Of a stretch of 5,235 nt of DNA, positions 1-5,210 are shown piece after piece (positions within the stretch are counted from its first letter, which is position 1; each line of letters begins with the position of its first letter). A model generated the notes under the pieces. The model did not search any database and was not told the DNA's origin. It worked only from the letters and a program-made list of their open reading frames with translations. The stretch is from CAYZJB01 sp964602985 (GTDB lineage Bacteria; CLD3; SB21): NCBI GenBank assembly GCA_964602985.1, contig CAZRTJ010000051.1, forward strand, positions 1 through 5,235, in the 5' to 3' direction. The translations under genes and the position numbers were made by a program.

Positions 1-51
1 ATTATTGGATTAAGCGCACTCAAGCTCTACATTCAAGCTATGCGAGGCGTG

Positions 52-519
52 ATGAGAAATAATCGTGTGTATGTGGATACGTCGGTGTTTGGCGGCATGT
101 TCGATTCGGAGTTTGAAAGAGTTACTCAACGTTTTTTTGATGAGATCAAGCAAGGCCGTTACCAACTCGTCGTCTCATCGATCGTTACGCGTGAAATTAG
201 CCCGGCGCCGGCTCAGGTACGGCAGTGGTATGAACAGATGCTGCAGTATGCAGAGTTAGTGGAGATTCCCGGCGCGGCTCTTGCGTTAAGGACCGCTTAC
301 GTAGATGCAGGTATCGTTTCGAAGAAATTTGCGGATGATGCGCTGCACGTGGCGCTGGCGACGCTGTCCGGCTGTGCGATGATTGTTAGTTGGAATTTTA
401 AGCACATCGTGCACTATGACAAGATGCGATTGTATAATGCGGTCAATGTGTTGCAGGGCTTTGATGAGATTAATATTTTTTCTCCATTGGAGGTGATTGA
501 ATATGAAGAAGACTTTTGA
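52..519 (+). CDS. PIN-domain ribonuclease toxin, VapC-like
   Basis: Predicted Mg-dependent endoribonuclease toxin of the PIN superfamily, acting on cytoplasmic RNA. Numbered from the ATG at 52 (155 residues, a usual VapC length), the acidic residues fall where a PIN fold needs them. D9 lies in the first strand (VYVDTSVFGG), E48 in SSIVTREIS, and D95/D96 in KKFADDALHVALA. The late SWNFKH motif supplies N115. I chose ATG 52 because GAGG lies at 44-47 and the conserved strand then begins close to the N-terminus. An in-frame ATG at 40 would add four residues and has no visible ribosome site. The gene overlaps its small downstream partner by 17 bases, so this operon has the toxin first, the reverse of most vapBC pairs. 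The PIN assignment is strong. The RNA target and whether the toxin is active are unknown. Confidence 0.9.
   Translation: MRNNRVYVDTSVFGGMFDSEFERVTQRFFDEIKQGRYQLVVSSIVTREISPAPAQVRQWYEQMLQYAELVEIPGAALALRTAYVDAGIVSKKFADDALHVALATLSGCAMIVSWNFKHIVHYDKMRLYNAVNVLQGFDEINIFSPLEVIEYEEDF
489..496 (+). promoter_or_regulatory. Strong Shine-Dalgarno site for the antitoxin gene
   Basis: GGAGGTGA lies inside the end of the toxin gene, six bases before the ATG at 503. It is a near-perfect anti-16S complement and fixes the start of the small overlapping gene. It is much stronger than any site upstream of the toxin, which would favour excess antitoxin from one transcript (inference). Confidence 0.8.
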
Positions 520-676
520 TTGTGTCGAGATGAAACGCCAGGGCGCCGCACGGGTCTATGAAGAAATCAAAGACATGACGTTGGAAGAGGAGTTAGAATA
601 CTGGAGAAGGGCAACTGAAGTTTTAAGAAAACAAATCGAGGTCGCCAAGGCGAAAGCACAAGAACCAGTGCATTAA
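503..676 (+). CDS. Small antitoxin partner of the PIN toxin
   Basis: A 57-residue protein that starts MKKTFDCVEMKRQGAARVYE and ends at TAA 674-676. It overlaps the toxin gene by 17 bases and has an excellent ribosome site. The composition is highly charged and almost wholly helical. The stretch MTLEEELEYWRRATEVLRKQ (residues 25-44) looks like an amphipathic helix that could lie across the PIN active site. The FDCVEMK...GA..VYEEIK..T.EEEL.YW pattern resembles small proteins I associate with toxin-first PIN pairs; this is from memory, not from a search. I see no ribbon-helix-helix, AbrB or helix-turn-helix DNA-binding part, so autoregulation through this protein is not evident. Role as antitoxin is inferred from position, size and overlap. 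Confidence 0.82.
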   Translation: MKKTFDCVEMKRQGAARVYEEIKDMTLEEELEYWRRATEVLRKQIEVAKAKAQEPVH

Positions 677-814
677 TCGACAATCTTCCCGTCGTAGCTT
701 CAGACTATCCGGGTCAGCGACTTCCTGTGAACGTCATGCGAGAATTGCTCTACCGCGAACCTCCCAATTTTACAAAACTGCGATAGTTCCTCGTCATGAA
801 ATTCTCATGGACTT
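677..814 (+). other. Gap between the toxin-antitoxin pair and the Rhs fragment
   Basis: No gene, RNA or terminator is convincing here. One frame stays open from the antitoxin end to TAG 784-786 (reading about NVMRELLYREPPNFTKLR at its end), and a second runs open through 786 to about 870, but neither has a credible start or a recognisable family. They may be remnants of whatever lay beside the Rhs gene before it was broken. No clear terminator follows the antitoxin, so read-through into the Rhs fragment is possible. Confidence 0.4.
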
Positions 815-2914
815 GTGCGGCTCTGGCGCAAAAAAGGTGTTTGTACGGAAATTTTTGGCTTTAGGGTGAAAACTTGTGCACGACCGTATTTATTCTACGA
901 TAAATACGGCCGCGTCATCCAAACCCAAAGTAACAACAGTTTAGGCGGAACGGATGTTTCCAATACCGAATACGACTTCCCCGGCAAAGTCTTGAAAACG
1001 AAGACTGTGCATCAGACCAGCGCCGGAACCGTCACGGTCAAAAAGCGCTTCGAATATGACCACACGGGACGATTGGTCAAGACGTATCAGCAGAACAACA
1101 CGGATTCCGAAATCATGCTCGCCCAGAATACGTACAACGAACTGGGCACACTGATCGAGAAGAAACTGCACTCAACAAATGGTGGAAGTTCAGTTTTACA
1201 GACTGTAAATTACGCCTACAATATCCGAGGCTGGCTGACCAAAGTGAACGATCCGACGAATCTGAGTGGTGATCTTTTCGCGATGGAACTGAAATACGAA
1301 TCGGTGGATGCGGACATCGCAGGCGCCGCGCAGTACAACGGCAATATCAGTCAGCAAATCTGGGCAACAAGCACGACGGTGAGACATGCGTACGGTTACA
1401 GCTACGATCAGCTCAATCAGCTTTCGAGCGCGGCTTATGAGAAATATTCCGGCGGATGGAATCAGGACGCAGCCCGCTTCAATGAATCAGCGACATACGA
1501 TCTCAACGGGAATATCATGACCATGGTCCGAGGTGGTAAAACCGGAGCATCTTCTTACGGATCGATGGACAACATCACAATGGCCTACGCCGGCAACAAA
1601 CTGATCGGCGCCAATGATGCAGTCACGGGCATTACCGGCAATTATCAATTCCACGAGGCCATGGTTTCCACAGTCGTAGAAAGCCATACCTCGACTCACG
1701 AATACCTCTACGATGTCAACGGTAACATGGTCGAAGACAAAAACAAGGGCATCACTGTCGTCTATAACTATCTGAATCTCCCGATCCAGGTCAACTTCGG
1801 GCCGAATGACCGCATCGACTGGACGTACACGGCCACTGGAGCTAAACTTCAGAAGAAGGTATACACGAACGGCAGTCTGACGCTGACGCAGGATTATGTG
1901 AGCGGGTTTGTTTACAAGAATGGGAGCTTGGACTTCTTCTCAACTGAAACCGGCCGCGTCAAGAACCAGTCCGGAACCCTGAAATACCAATACACGCTCA
2001 CCGATCACCTGGGCAATACGCGCGTGATGTTTGATGATGCTGGTACATCGATCGAGGAATCGCACTACTATGCCTTCGGTATGAGGATCGAGGGGTTGTC
2101 GACTTCGAATCCGGACAATAAGTTCACCTATAATGGGAAAGAGCTTGAGGACGATCACGGGCTGAACTGGTATCACTACGGGGCGCGGTTTTATGATGCG
2201 CAGATTGGGAGGTGGCATGTGGTGGATCCTGTTGATGAGCTTTCGAGTCCTTACTTGTACGGAAAGAACAGTCCGACAAAATTCATCGATCCGGATGGAA
2301 AAGATGTAACAATCAGCAAAGTGCTTTTTGACGATTCCAAGTTTAGGAATTGGGCTGAAAGCAGCTTTTCCTTTAAGCTTATGGTCGGTTTGTTTGGTAA
2401 GGGAGGACCATTGGAGAAGTACAATGTCGAGTTGCAGGATTTCAAACCATGGCCCATGCCTATCCCCGGGCAGTCGGATGTAATTTACGATGGTAAACCT
2501 TTGCCGATGGATGTTTATCAGGTAGACAAAGAAGGTAACTACAGCTTCGTAATGCGATTCAATACGAGTAGTGAGTTCATGGATCGGCCGGGAGAAGCAA
2601 AAACGGGTGATCACGAAGTATCTCACACACTCTACAGTGCGTTGATGATTGTCAAAGGGAAGCAAGGTGAAACTGCCATTCTATTGACTGGAGACCTTCA
2701 ACACGAAGCAGTTCCGAAGGGAACTGAGCAATCAGCGGCATTGTTTGACGCAATTCTCAATACACTTGGTAAAGACAAAATAAATCTACCGCAAGGCACA
2801 TTGGAACAGATGAAAGCTGATGGCTTCATCCAAATTCGCGATGACCGTTCTGGCTTTGAGAGGCTGTGGGATGGCGTGAAAGCCTTCTTTGGGGGCACAG
2901 ACGATGAGAAGTAG
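815..2914 (+). CDS. Rhs/YD-repeat polymorphic toxin, N-terminally truncated
   Basis: A 699-residue Rhs-family protein read from GTG 815; the frame opens only at 800 after a TGA. Full-length Rhs proteins of this kind are usually far longer and begin with an export signal and many more repeats. Here the Rhs match begins at about residue 25 (LFYDKYGRVIQTQSNN), so the N-terminal part is missing and residues 1-22 do not look native. YD-type repeats occur at about 28, 81, 107, 135, 197, 228 and 299. The closing core is DHLGNTRVMF (397-406), YYAFGM (418-423), NGKELEDDHGLNWYHYGARF (440-459), IGRWHVVDP (464-472) and IDPDG (491-495). This core forms the beta-cage that encloses the toxin in Rhs proteins. 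The variable tip follows it. Two lipoprotein genes follow at once, the first overlapping the stop codon, which fits a toxin-immunity order. Without a signal the product probably cannot be exported as it stands. It may be a silent cassette. Confidence 0.85.
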   Translation: MRLWRKKGVCTEIFGFRVKTCARPYLFYDKYGRVIQTQSNNSLGGTDVSNTEYDFPGKVLKTKTVHQTSAGTVTVKKRFEYDHTGRLVKTYQQNNTDSEIMLAQNTYNELGTLIEKKLHSTNGGSSVLQTVNYAYNIRGWLTKVNDPTNLSGDLFAMELKYESVDADIAGAAQYNGNISQQIWATSTTVRHAYGYSYDQLNQLSSAAYEKYSGGWNQDAARFNESATYDLNGNIMTMVRGGKTGASSYGSMDNITMAYAGNKLIGANDAVTGITGNYQFHEAMVSTVVESHTSTHEYLYDVNGNMVEDKNKGITVVYNYLNLPIQVNFGPNDRIDWTYTATGAKLQKKVYTNGSLTLTQDYVSGFVYKNGSLDFFSTETGRVKNQSGTLKYQYTLTDHLGNTRVMFDDAGTSIEESHYYAFGMRIEGLSTSNPDNKFTYNGKELEDDHGLNWYHYGARFYDAQIGRWHVVDPVDELSSPYLYGKNSPTKFIDPDGKDVTISKVLFDDSKFRNWAESSFSFKLMVGLFGKGGPLEKYNVELQDFKPWPMPIPGQSDVIYDGKPLPMDVYQVDKEGNYSFVMRFNTSSEFMDRPGEAKTGDHEVSHTLYSALMIVKGKQGETAILLTGDLQHEAVPKGTEQSAALFDAILNTLGKDKINLPQGTLEQMKADGFIQIRDDRSGFERLWDGVKAFFGGTDDEK
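881..912. repeat. Inverted repeat at the Rhs breakpoint
   Basis: Arms 881-893 (CGACCGTATTTAT) and 900-912 (ATAAATACGGCCG) match at 12 of 13 positions around the six-base loop TCTACG. The inner ten pairs are perfect. The right arm encodes the conserved Rhs motif DKYGR, and the left arm lies just where recognisable Rhs sequence starts. It could be a recombination-associated site, a hairpin in the mRNA, or a chance product of the junction. Confidence 0.6.
2300..2914 (+). other. Variable C-terminal toxin tip with HExxH motif
   Basis: This is the part of the Rhs protein after the IDPDG boundary, residues 496-699. Such tips are the interchangeable toxin domains of Rhs proteins. Residues 600-604 read H-E-V-S-H in the context GDHEVSHTLYSALM, which has the zinc-binding and catalytic form of zincin metallopeptidases. 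Candidate third ligands downstream are H630/E631 (GDLQHEAVP) and E638. I do not recognise the whole domain. Base use becomes more AT-rich than in the core and resembles the following lipoprotein genes, as expected for an exchanged tip. A metallopeptidase toxin is a reasonable hypothesis, but HExxH also occurs by chance. Confidence 0.5.
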
Positions 2915-3392
2915 GCCGTTGATGGCATTTTTAGTGGTGATGAGCTATTGCTCTGCATGCTCGGACTCTATGCAACGGATCCAACTGGATAAACTACCAG
3001 ACAAGTTTTCACTTGAATCATTGCAAAAGGAAGGATTTACTGTTGAGGTTATTGGATATACCCTTGAAAACAAGCCTGAATACAAAATCCATAAGTCAAG
3101 TGTTGGATATTCAATTGGAGATTGGAAGTTCAACGCTGGCTTCACAGGTTACACCTTCGATGATGGGAAGTGGTCATTTTTCTACATCACAAATTGTGAT
3201 TCAAGTACAATTGACTCGATCACGCATCACAACGAGAAGGATGGCGCAACGCCCTTTGTTTTACGGTACAATTTATCATCTGCAGAAAGCGTAAGAGAGT
3301 ATTTAGGTGAAGAAATTGTCTTCGATTCCAAAGCGGGCCTCAAGTTTATTGTCAACCGTCGGTCAAATAGAGTCTATGTTGCCAAGATATAG
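2904..3392 (+). CDS. Putative immunity lipoprotein 1, next to the Rhs tip
   Basis: A 162-residue predicted lipoprotein with no recognised domain. It starts at ATG 2904 and overlaps the Rhs stop by 11 bases (the ATG and TAG share ATGAGAAGTAG), which suggests translational coupling. An earlier TTG at 2889 is less likely. The N-terminus has a basic start (MRSRP), a hydrophobic core (LMAFLVVMSY) and a lipobox-like SAC with C19 as the acylated cysteine. Residues after C19 are polar and mixed beta. Two stretches recur in the next gene at similar places: LESLQKEGFTVE (37-48) and VGYSIGDWKFN (67-77). Position directly behind a toxin tip makes it the first immunity candidate, and export as a lipoprotein would fit a toxin that acts in the periplasm or at the membrane. 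This role is inferred from context only. Confidence 0.75.
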   Translation: MRSRPLMAFLVVMSYCSACSDSMQRIQLDKLPDKFSLESLQKEGFTVEVIGYTLENKPEYKIHKSSVGYSIGDWKFNAGFTGYTFDDGKWSFFYITNCDSSTIDSITHHNEKDGATPFVLRYNLSSAESVREYLGEEIVFDSKAGLKFIVNRRSNRVYVAKI

Positions 3393-3819
3393 CGCTATAA
3401 TGCTCCTAATGTTACTCCTTCCCGCGTGTCAAGGCTCTATCATTGATGATGTCGTGGACATTGAGGACTGTTCAGCGCCGTTGAATGTTGACGACTTGAG
3501 ATCTAGCGGATTCATCGTTGAAAAGGACGATGAGGGAAATTATCGGTGTTTAAAAGGAAACGTTGCGATCCGGTTACGCGACATATCCTTCAATGGCAAC
3601 ATGGTTGTTGTTATGGACGGCCGAGACCAAATGCGATCCTTTGAGACTGTATTGGATACGACGGTTGCTTATAACCTGTTGCGTAACTATCGATCTTCAC
3701 TTTTTGTACATAGTTACCCTCTTCAAAAGAATGCTGAGCTTTTTCATAGTACGCAACTCTCTCTAATTATGATCCTTCGAGTGGATACTTCAATGGTGAT
3801 GGTTCGGAAGTTCCTGTAA
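3376..3819 (+). CDS. Putative immunity lipoprotein 2, C-terminus frameshifted
   Basis: A 147-residue predicted lipoprotein read from ATG 3376, overlapping the previous gene by 17 bases. That start puts a classic signal at the N-terminus: MLPRYS, a leucine-rich core (IMLLMLLL) and the lipobox LPAC with C18. The longer frame back to GTG 3307 gives an unsuitable N-terminus. VDDLRSSGFIVE (38-49) and VAIRLRDISFN (63-73) line up with the same motifs in the gene before, so the two look like distant paralogues. After about residue 125 the reading changes to unlikely protein (QLSLIMILRVDTSMVMV). From 3750 another frame instead reads YATLSNYDPSSGYFNGDGSE and ends at TAA 3843-3845. Restoring one base near 3752 joins the two into a 156-residue protein, close to the 162 of its neighbour. 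Either the gene is broken or the tail belongs to something else. No other function is recognised. Confidence 0.65.
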   Translation: MLPRYSAIMLLMLLLPACQGSIIDDVVDIEDCSAPLNVDDLRSSGFIVEKDDEGNYRCLKGNVAIRLRDISFNGNMVVVMDGRDQMRSFETVLDTTVAYNLLRNYRSSLFVHSYPLQKNAELFHSTQLSLIMILRVDTSMVMVRKFL

Positions 3820-3845
3820 TAGGATCTAATTTTGAAAAAATCTAA
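3750..3845 (+). pseudogene. Out-of-frame tail of lipoprotein 2
   Basis: An open stretch in a different frame from the upstream gene, bounded by TAG 3747-3749 and TAA 3843-3845. It has no start codon of its own. It reads like a real protein end (NYDPSSGYFNGDG, then EVPVIGSNFEKI) with no low-complexity bias. The simplest explanation is a one-base deletion between about 3750 and 3764 that cut the tail off the lipoprotein gene. A sequencing or assembly error would look the same. Confidence 0.5.
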
Positions 3846-4068
3846 CACTCGTATTTATCCGCCCCTCCCTGCGCCTCCGTCTCGTCGAGGAGTGGAACTT
3901 TTTATTGCTGAATTGTCTCTCGCCGGCTTGTTGCACGGCGCACGGCTTGGTCAAGTTTATCCGCGCTGTCCGTTCCACTTTACAGTGCGATATTGCGCGC
4001 GCTTGGGTTGTGTGTGCCCGTTGGCGCTCGGGTTATTGAAAGCTTTGTCTCGCGCCTGCCTCACTTCG

Positions 4069-4092
4069 GGCACCATGGCTAAGCCAGGTGCC
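4069..4092. repeat. Strong hairpin in the non-coding region
   Basis: GGCACCATGGC (4069-4079) and GCCAGGTGCC (4083-4092) pair over ten bases with one bulged A and a three-base loop (TAA). No T-tract follows on either strand, so it is not an intrinsic terminator. It could be the core of a dispersed repeat or part of a structured RNA. Confidence 0.6.
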
Positions 4093-4470
4093 GTCTTGCT
4101 CGTCACCACTTCGCACTTTTGCCCTCTGTTCCGCTCTCTCCCCGTTCGCTCTACCTTCGGGTTTATTCATTCCAAGTTGTGGGTCGCAGCGGGCCTACCG
4201 GTTCCCTCGCTCTCTTTCTTCGCCTGGTCGTCCCGCCGTCGTCGGCCTCCTGGAACAGGCTTGTTGTGGCGCTTCCGCTAATCGCGGGCGAGTCGCGCCG
4301 GTTAGTGATATCGAAAAAAGTGCGCTGCGCGCAAGCATTGAGTTGGCATCGTCCTTCGTGGCTCGTGCAAGCTCCCGCATACTTCGTTGTGGTTCGTCTA
4401 TTCTTCGTGGGTTTTGGCTGACAGGGAGAAAAGCCTTCCGGCGGTTTATCGGAGCCAAGATGAAGGGGGT

Positions 4471-4506
4471 GGGCTTTTCTTATGTGGGGTATAAAATGAA
4501 AAGCCC
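4471..4506. repeat. Nine-base inverted repeat beside the terminator
   Basis: GGGCTTTTC (4471-4479) is the exact reverse complement of GAAAAGCCC (4498-4506), 18 bases away. The second arm shares GCCC with the left arm of the terminator stem (4503-4509), so the two pairings exclude one another. It may be a second, weaker terminator fold or a chance by-product. Confidence 0.5.
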
Positions 4507-4520
4507 CGCGGGAGCGGGGC
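4490..4520 (-). terminator. Intrinsic terminator of the minus-strand gene
   Basis: On the minus strand the stem GCCCCGC-TCCC-GCGGGGC (4520 down to 4503) is followed by TTTTCATTTTAT. The stem is seven perfect GC pairs with a four-base loop. It lies 12 bases past the stop codon of the gene at 4533-5168. The + strand side has no T-tract after the stem, so it should act mainly for the minus-strand gene. Confidence 0.85.
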
Positions 4521-4532
4521 ACAACTTGGGTA

Positions 4533-5168
4533 TCAATTGTCGCGTTGTTCTGTGGCGTGGTGTTCAAGTAATTTGAGCTTGTCCTCCAGTAGGCGGATTT
4601 TTTCAAATTGATCCCGCAATTCCTTTATCTCTTTATCTCGTTTGGCAGGATCACCTTGTTCGGCGGACTCAGTAGTTGTTTTTGGAAGAACAAAATCTAT
4701 TTTGCCACCTTTCTCTGTGAAGTTGATCAGATTTTTGATGGCTTTCTCGAGGGCCGTTGCTTTATCACCTTCACTGCTCTTGAGTTTGAGCGCTTTAGTG
4801 AGTTCCTCAGCAAGCTGCTTTATGCCTTTGTCTTTTTCTTCATCTGCCGCTTTTTCAAGCTCAGCAGCGAGCTTGTCGTTGTTAAGTTTTAAGCCACGGA
4901 CTTCTTCAGCCTTTTTACGAATGTCAAGCACTCGAGCGGCAACGGTTAAAGCAGACAAAATGATTTTGCTAATGGTGTGAGTGACGGCATAAACCGCAAC
5001 AAGTTCAATGATTATTGAGCCTCGGGTAGCTCCAACGATCCGCACGTCCTCCGGGCTCAAGTTGTGTGCCATTGCAACGCCACGGCCGATATCATACCAA
5101 AGCAAACCCCAGCTTTTTAAGTCTGCAACGTTTTTCATAGCGGCTTGACCCGAGAAATTTACGCGCAT
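4533..5168 (-). CDS. Uncharacterised protein with amphipathic segment and coiled coils
   Basis: A 211-residue protein that I do not recognise. The start is ATG 5166-5168, the only ATG before an upstream in-frame stop (TAA at 5175-5177). A second ATG at 5136-5138 (residue 11, MKNVADLKSW) is equally possible, since neither has a good ribosome site. Residues 11-35 are aromatic and mixed (SWGLLWYDIGRG). Residues 38-56 read SPEDVRIVGATRGSIIIEL, which suggests a beta-strand pair, and a long hydrophobic amphipathic helix follows (57-82). It contains His and Lys, so it is more likely to be a packing or membrane-surface helix than a clear transmembrane span. Residues 83-130 and 175-203 are charged heptad-like coiled coils (KKAEEV..., EIKELRDQFEKIRLLEDKLK) joined by a middle region with KGGKIDFVLP (153-162). 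It probably self-associates or docks a partner (inference). It faces the Rhs operon convergently and ends at its own terminator. Confidence 0.8.
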   Translation of the reverse strand: MRVNFSGQAAMKNVADLKSWGLLWYDIGRGVAMAHNLSPEDVRIVGATRGSIIIELVAVYAVTHTISKIILSALTVAARVLDIRKKAEEVRGLKLNNDKLAAELEKAADEEKDKGIKQLAEELTKALKLKSSEGDKATALEKAIKNLINFTEKGGKIDFVLPKTTTESAEQGDPAKRDKEIKELRDQFEKIRLLEDKLKLLEHHATEQRDN

Positions 5169-5181
5169 CAGTGTTTATCTC

Positions 5182-5210
5182 ATTTCAAACCGAACAAATA
5201 TCGGGTTCAA
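5182..5210 (-). promoter_or_regulatory. Possible promoter and operator of the minus-strand gene
   Basis: Reading the minus strand, TTGAAC (5210-5205) and TGAAAT (5187-5182) are 17 bases apart. Each matches its sigma-70 hexamer at four of six positions. The -35-like box lies inside an imperfect inverted repeat, TTGAACCCGA (5210-5201) and TCGGTTTGAA (5193-5184), with eight of ten pairs and a seven-base spacer. The arrangement would suit a repressor site but is weak on sequence alone. Confidence 0.3.

Larger units (their letters stand above)
3846..4532. other. Long GC-rich region without a credible gene
   Basis: The + strand is rich in C and T and GC-rich compared with both neighbours. Several frames on both strands stay open at once (for example 3832-4281 and 4088-4576 on +, 4163-4606 on -), as happens when stop codons are scarce. 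None has a good ribosome site, a hydrophobic core pattern or a familiar motif. It contains a strong hairpin at 4069-4092, a small one at 4321-4333, and paired repeats and a terminator at the right end. It may be a dispersed non-coding repeat, a structured RNA, or degraded sequence between convergent genes. Confidence 0.5.

Noticed and set aside
673..786. Short open frame ending NVMRELLYREPPNFTKLR
   Set aside because: There is no start codon with a ribosome site and no family is recognised. It is kept only as a possible remnant in the gap entry.
1940..2665. Long minus-strand open frame of 241 codons inside the Rhs gene
   Set aside because: It lies antisense to clearly conserved Rhs core and is explained as a shadow of that coding sequence.
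3388..3399. Perfect 12-base palindrome TATAGCGCTATA over the end of lipoprotein 1
   Set aside because: About one such palindrome is expected by chance in a window this size, and it lies inside coding sequence.
3740..3744. Programmed -1 frameshift at the T-run in lipoprotein 2
   Set aside because: A slip here enters a frame that stops at TAG 3747-3749, so it cannot reach the downstream tail.
3832..4281. Open frame of 149 codons on the + strand in the GC-rich block
   Set aside because: Several other frames are open over the same bases, there is no ribosome site, and the translated sequence is rich in Ser, Arg, Leu, Pro and Cys with no domain pattern.
3840..4320. Possible integron attC site (ATCTAAC at 3840 and GTTAG-like sequence near 4300)
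   Set aside because: The right-hand box does not fit the GTTRRRY form, the spacing is far too long, and no paired inner boxes are seen.
4608..4980. Two + strand open frames opposite the minus-strand gene
   Set aside because: Their composition (runs of Ser, Phe and Leu) is what antisense reading of Lys/Glu-rich coiled coil produces. The minus-strand frame has a proper terminator.
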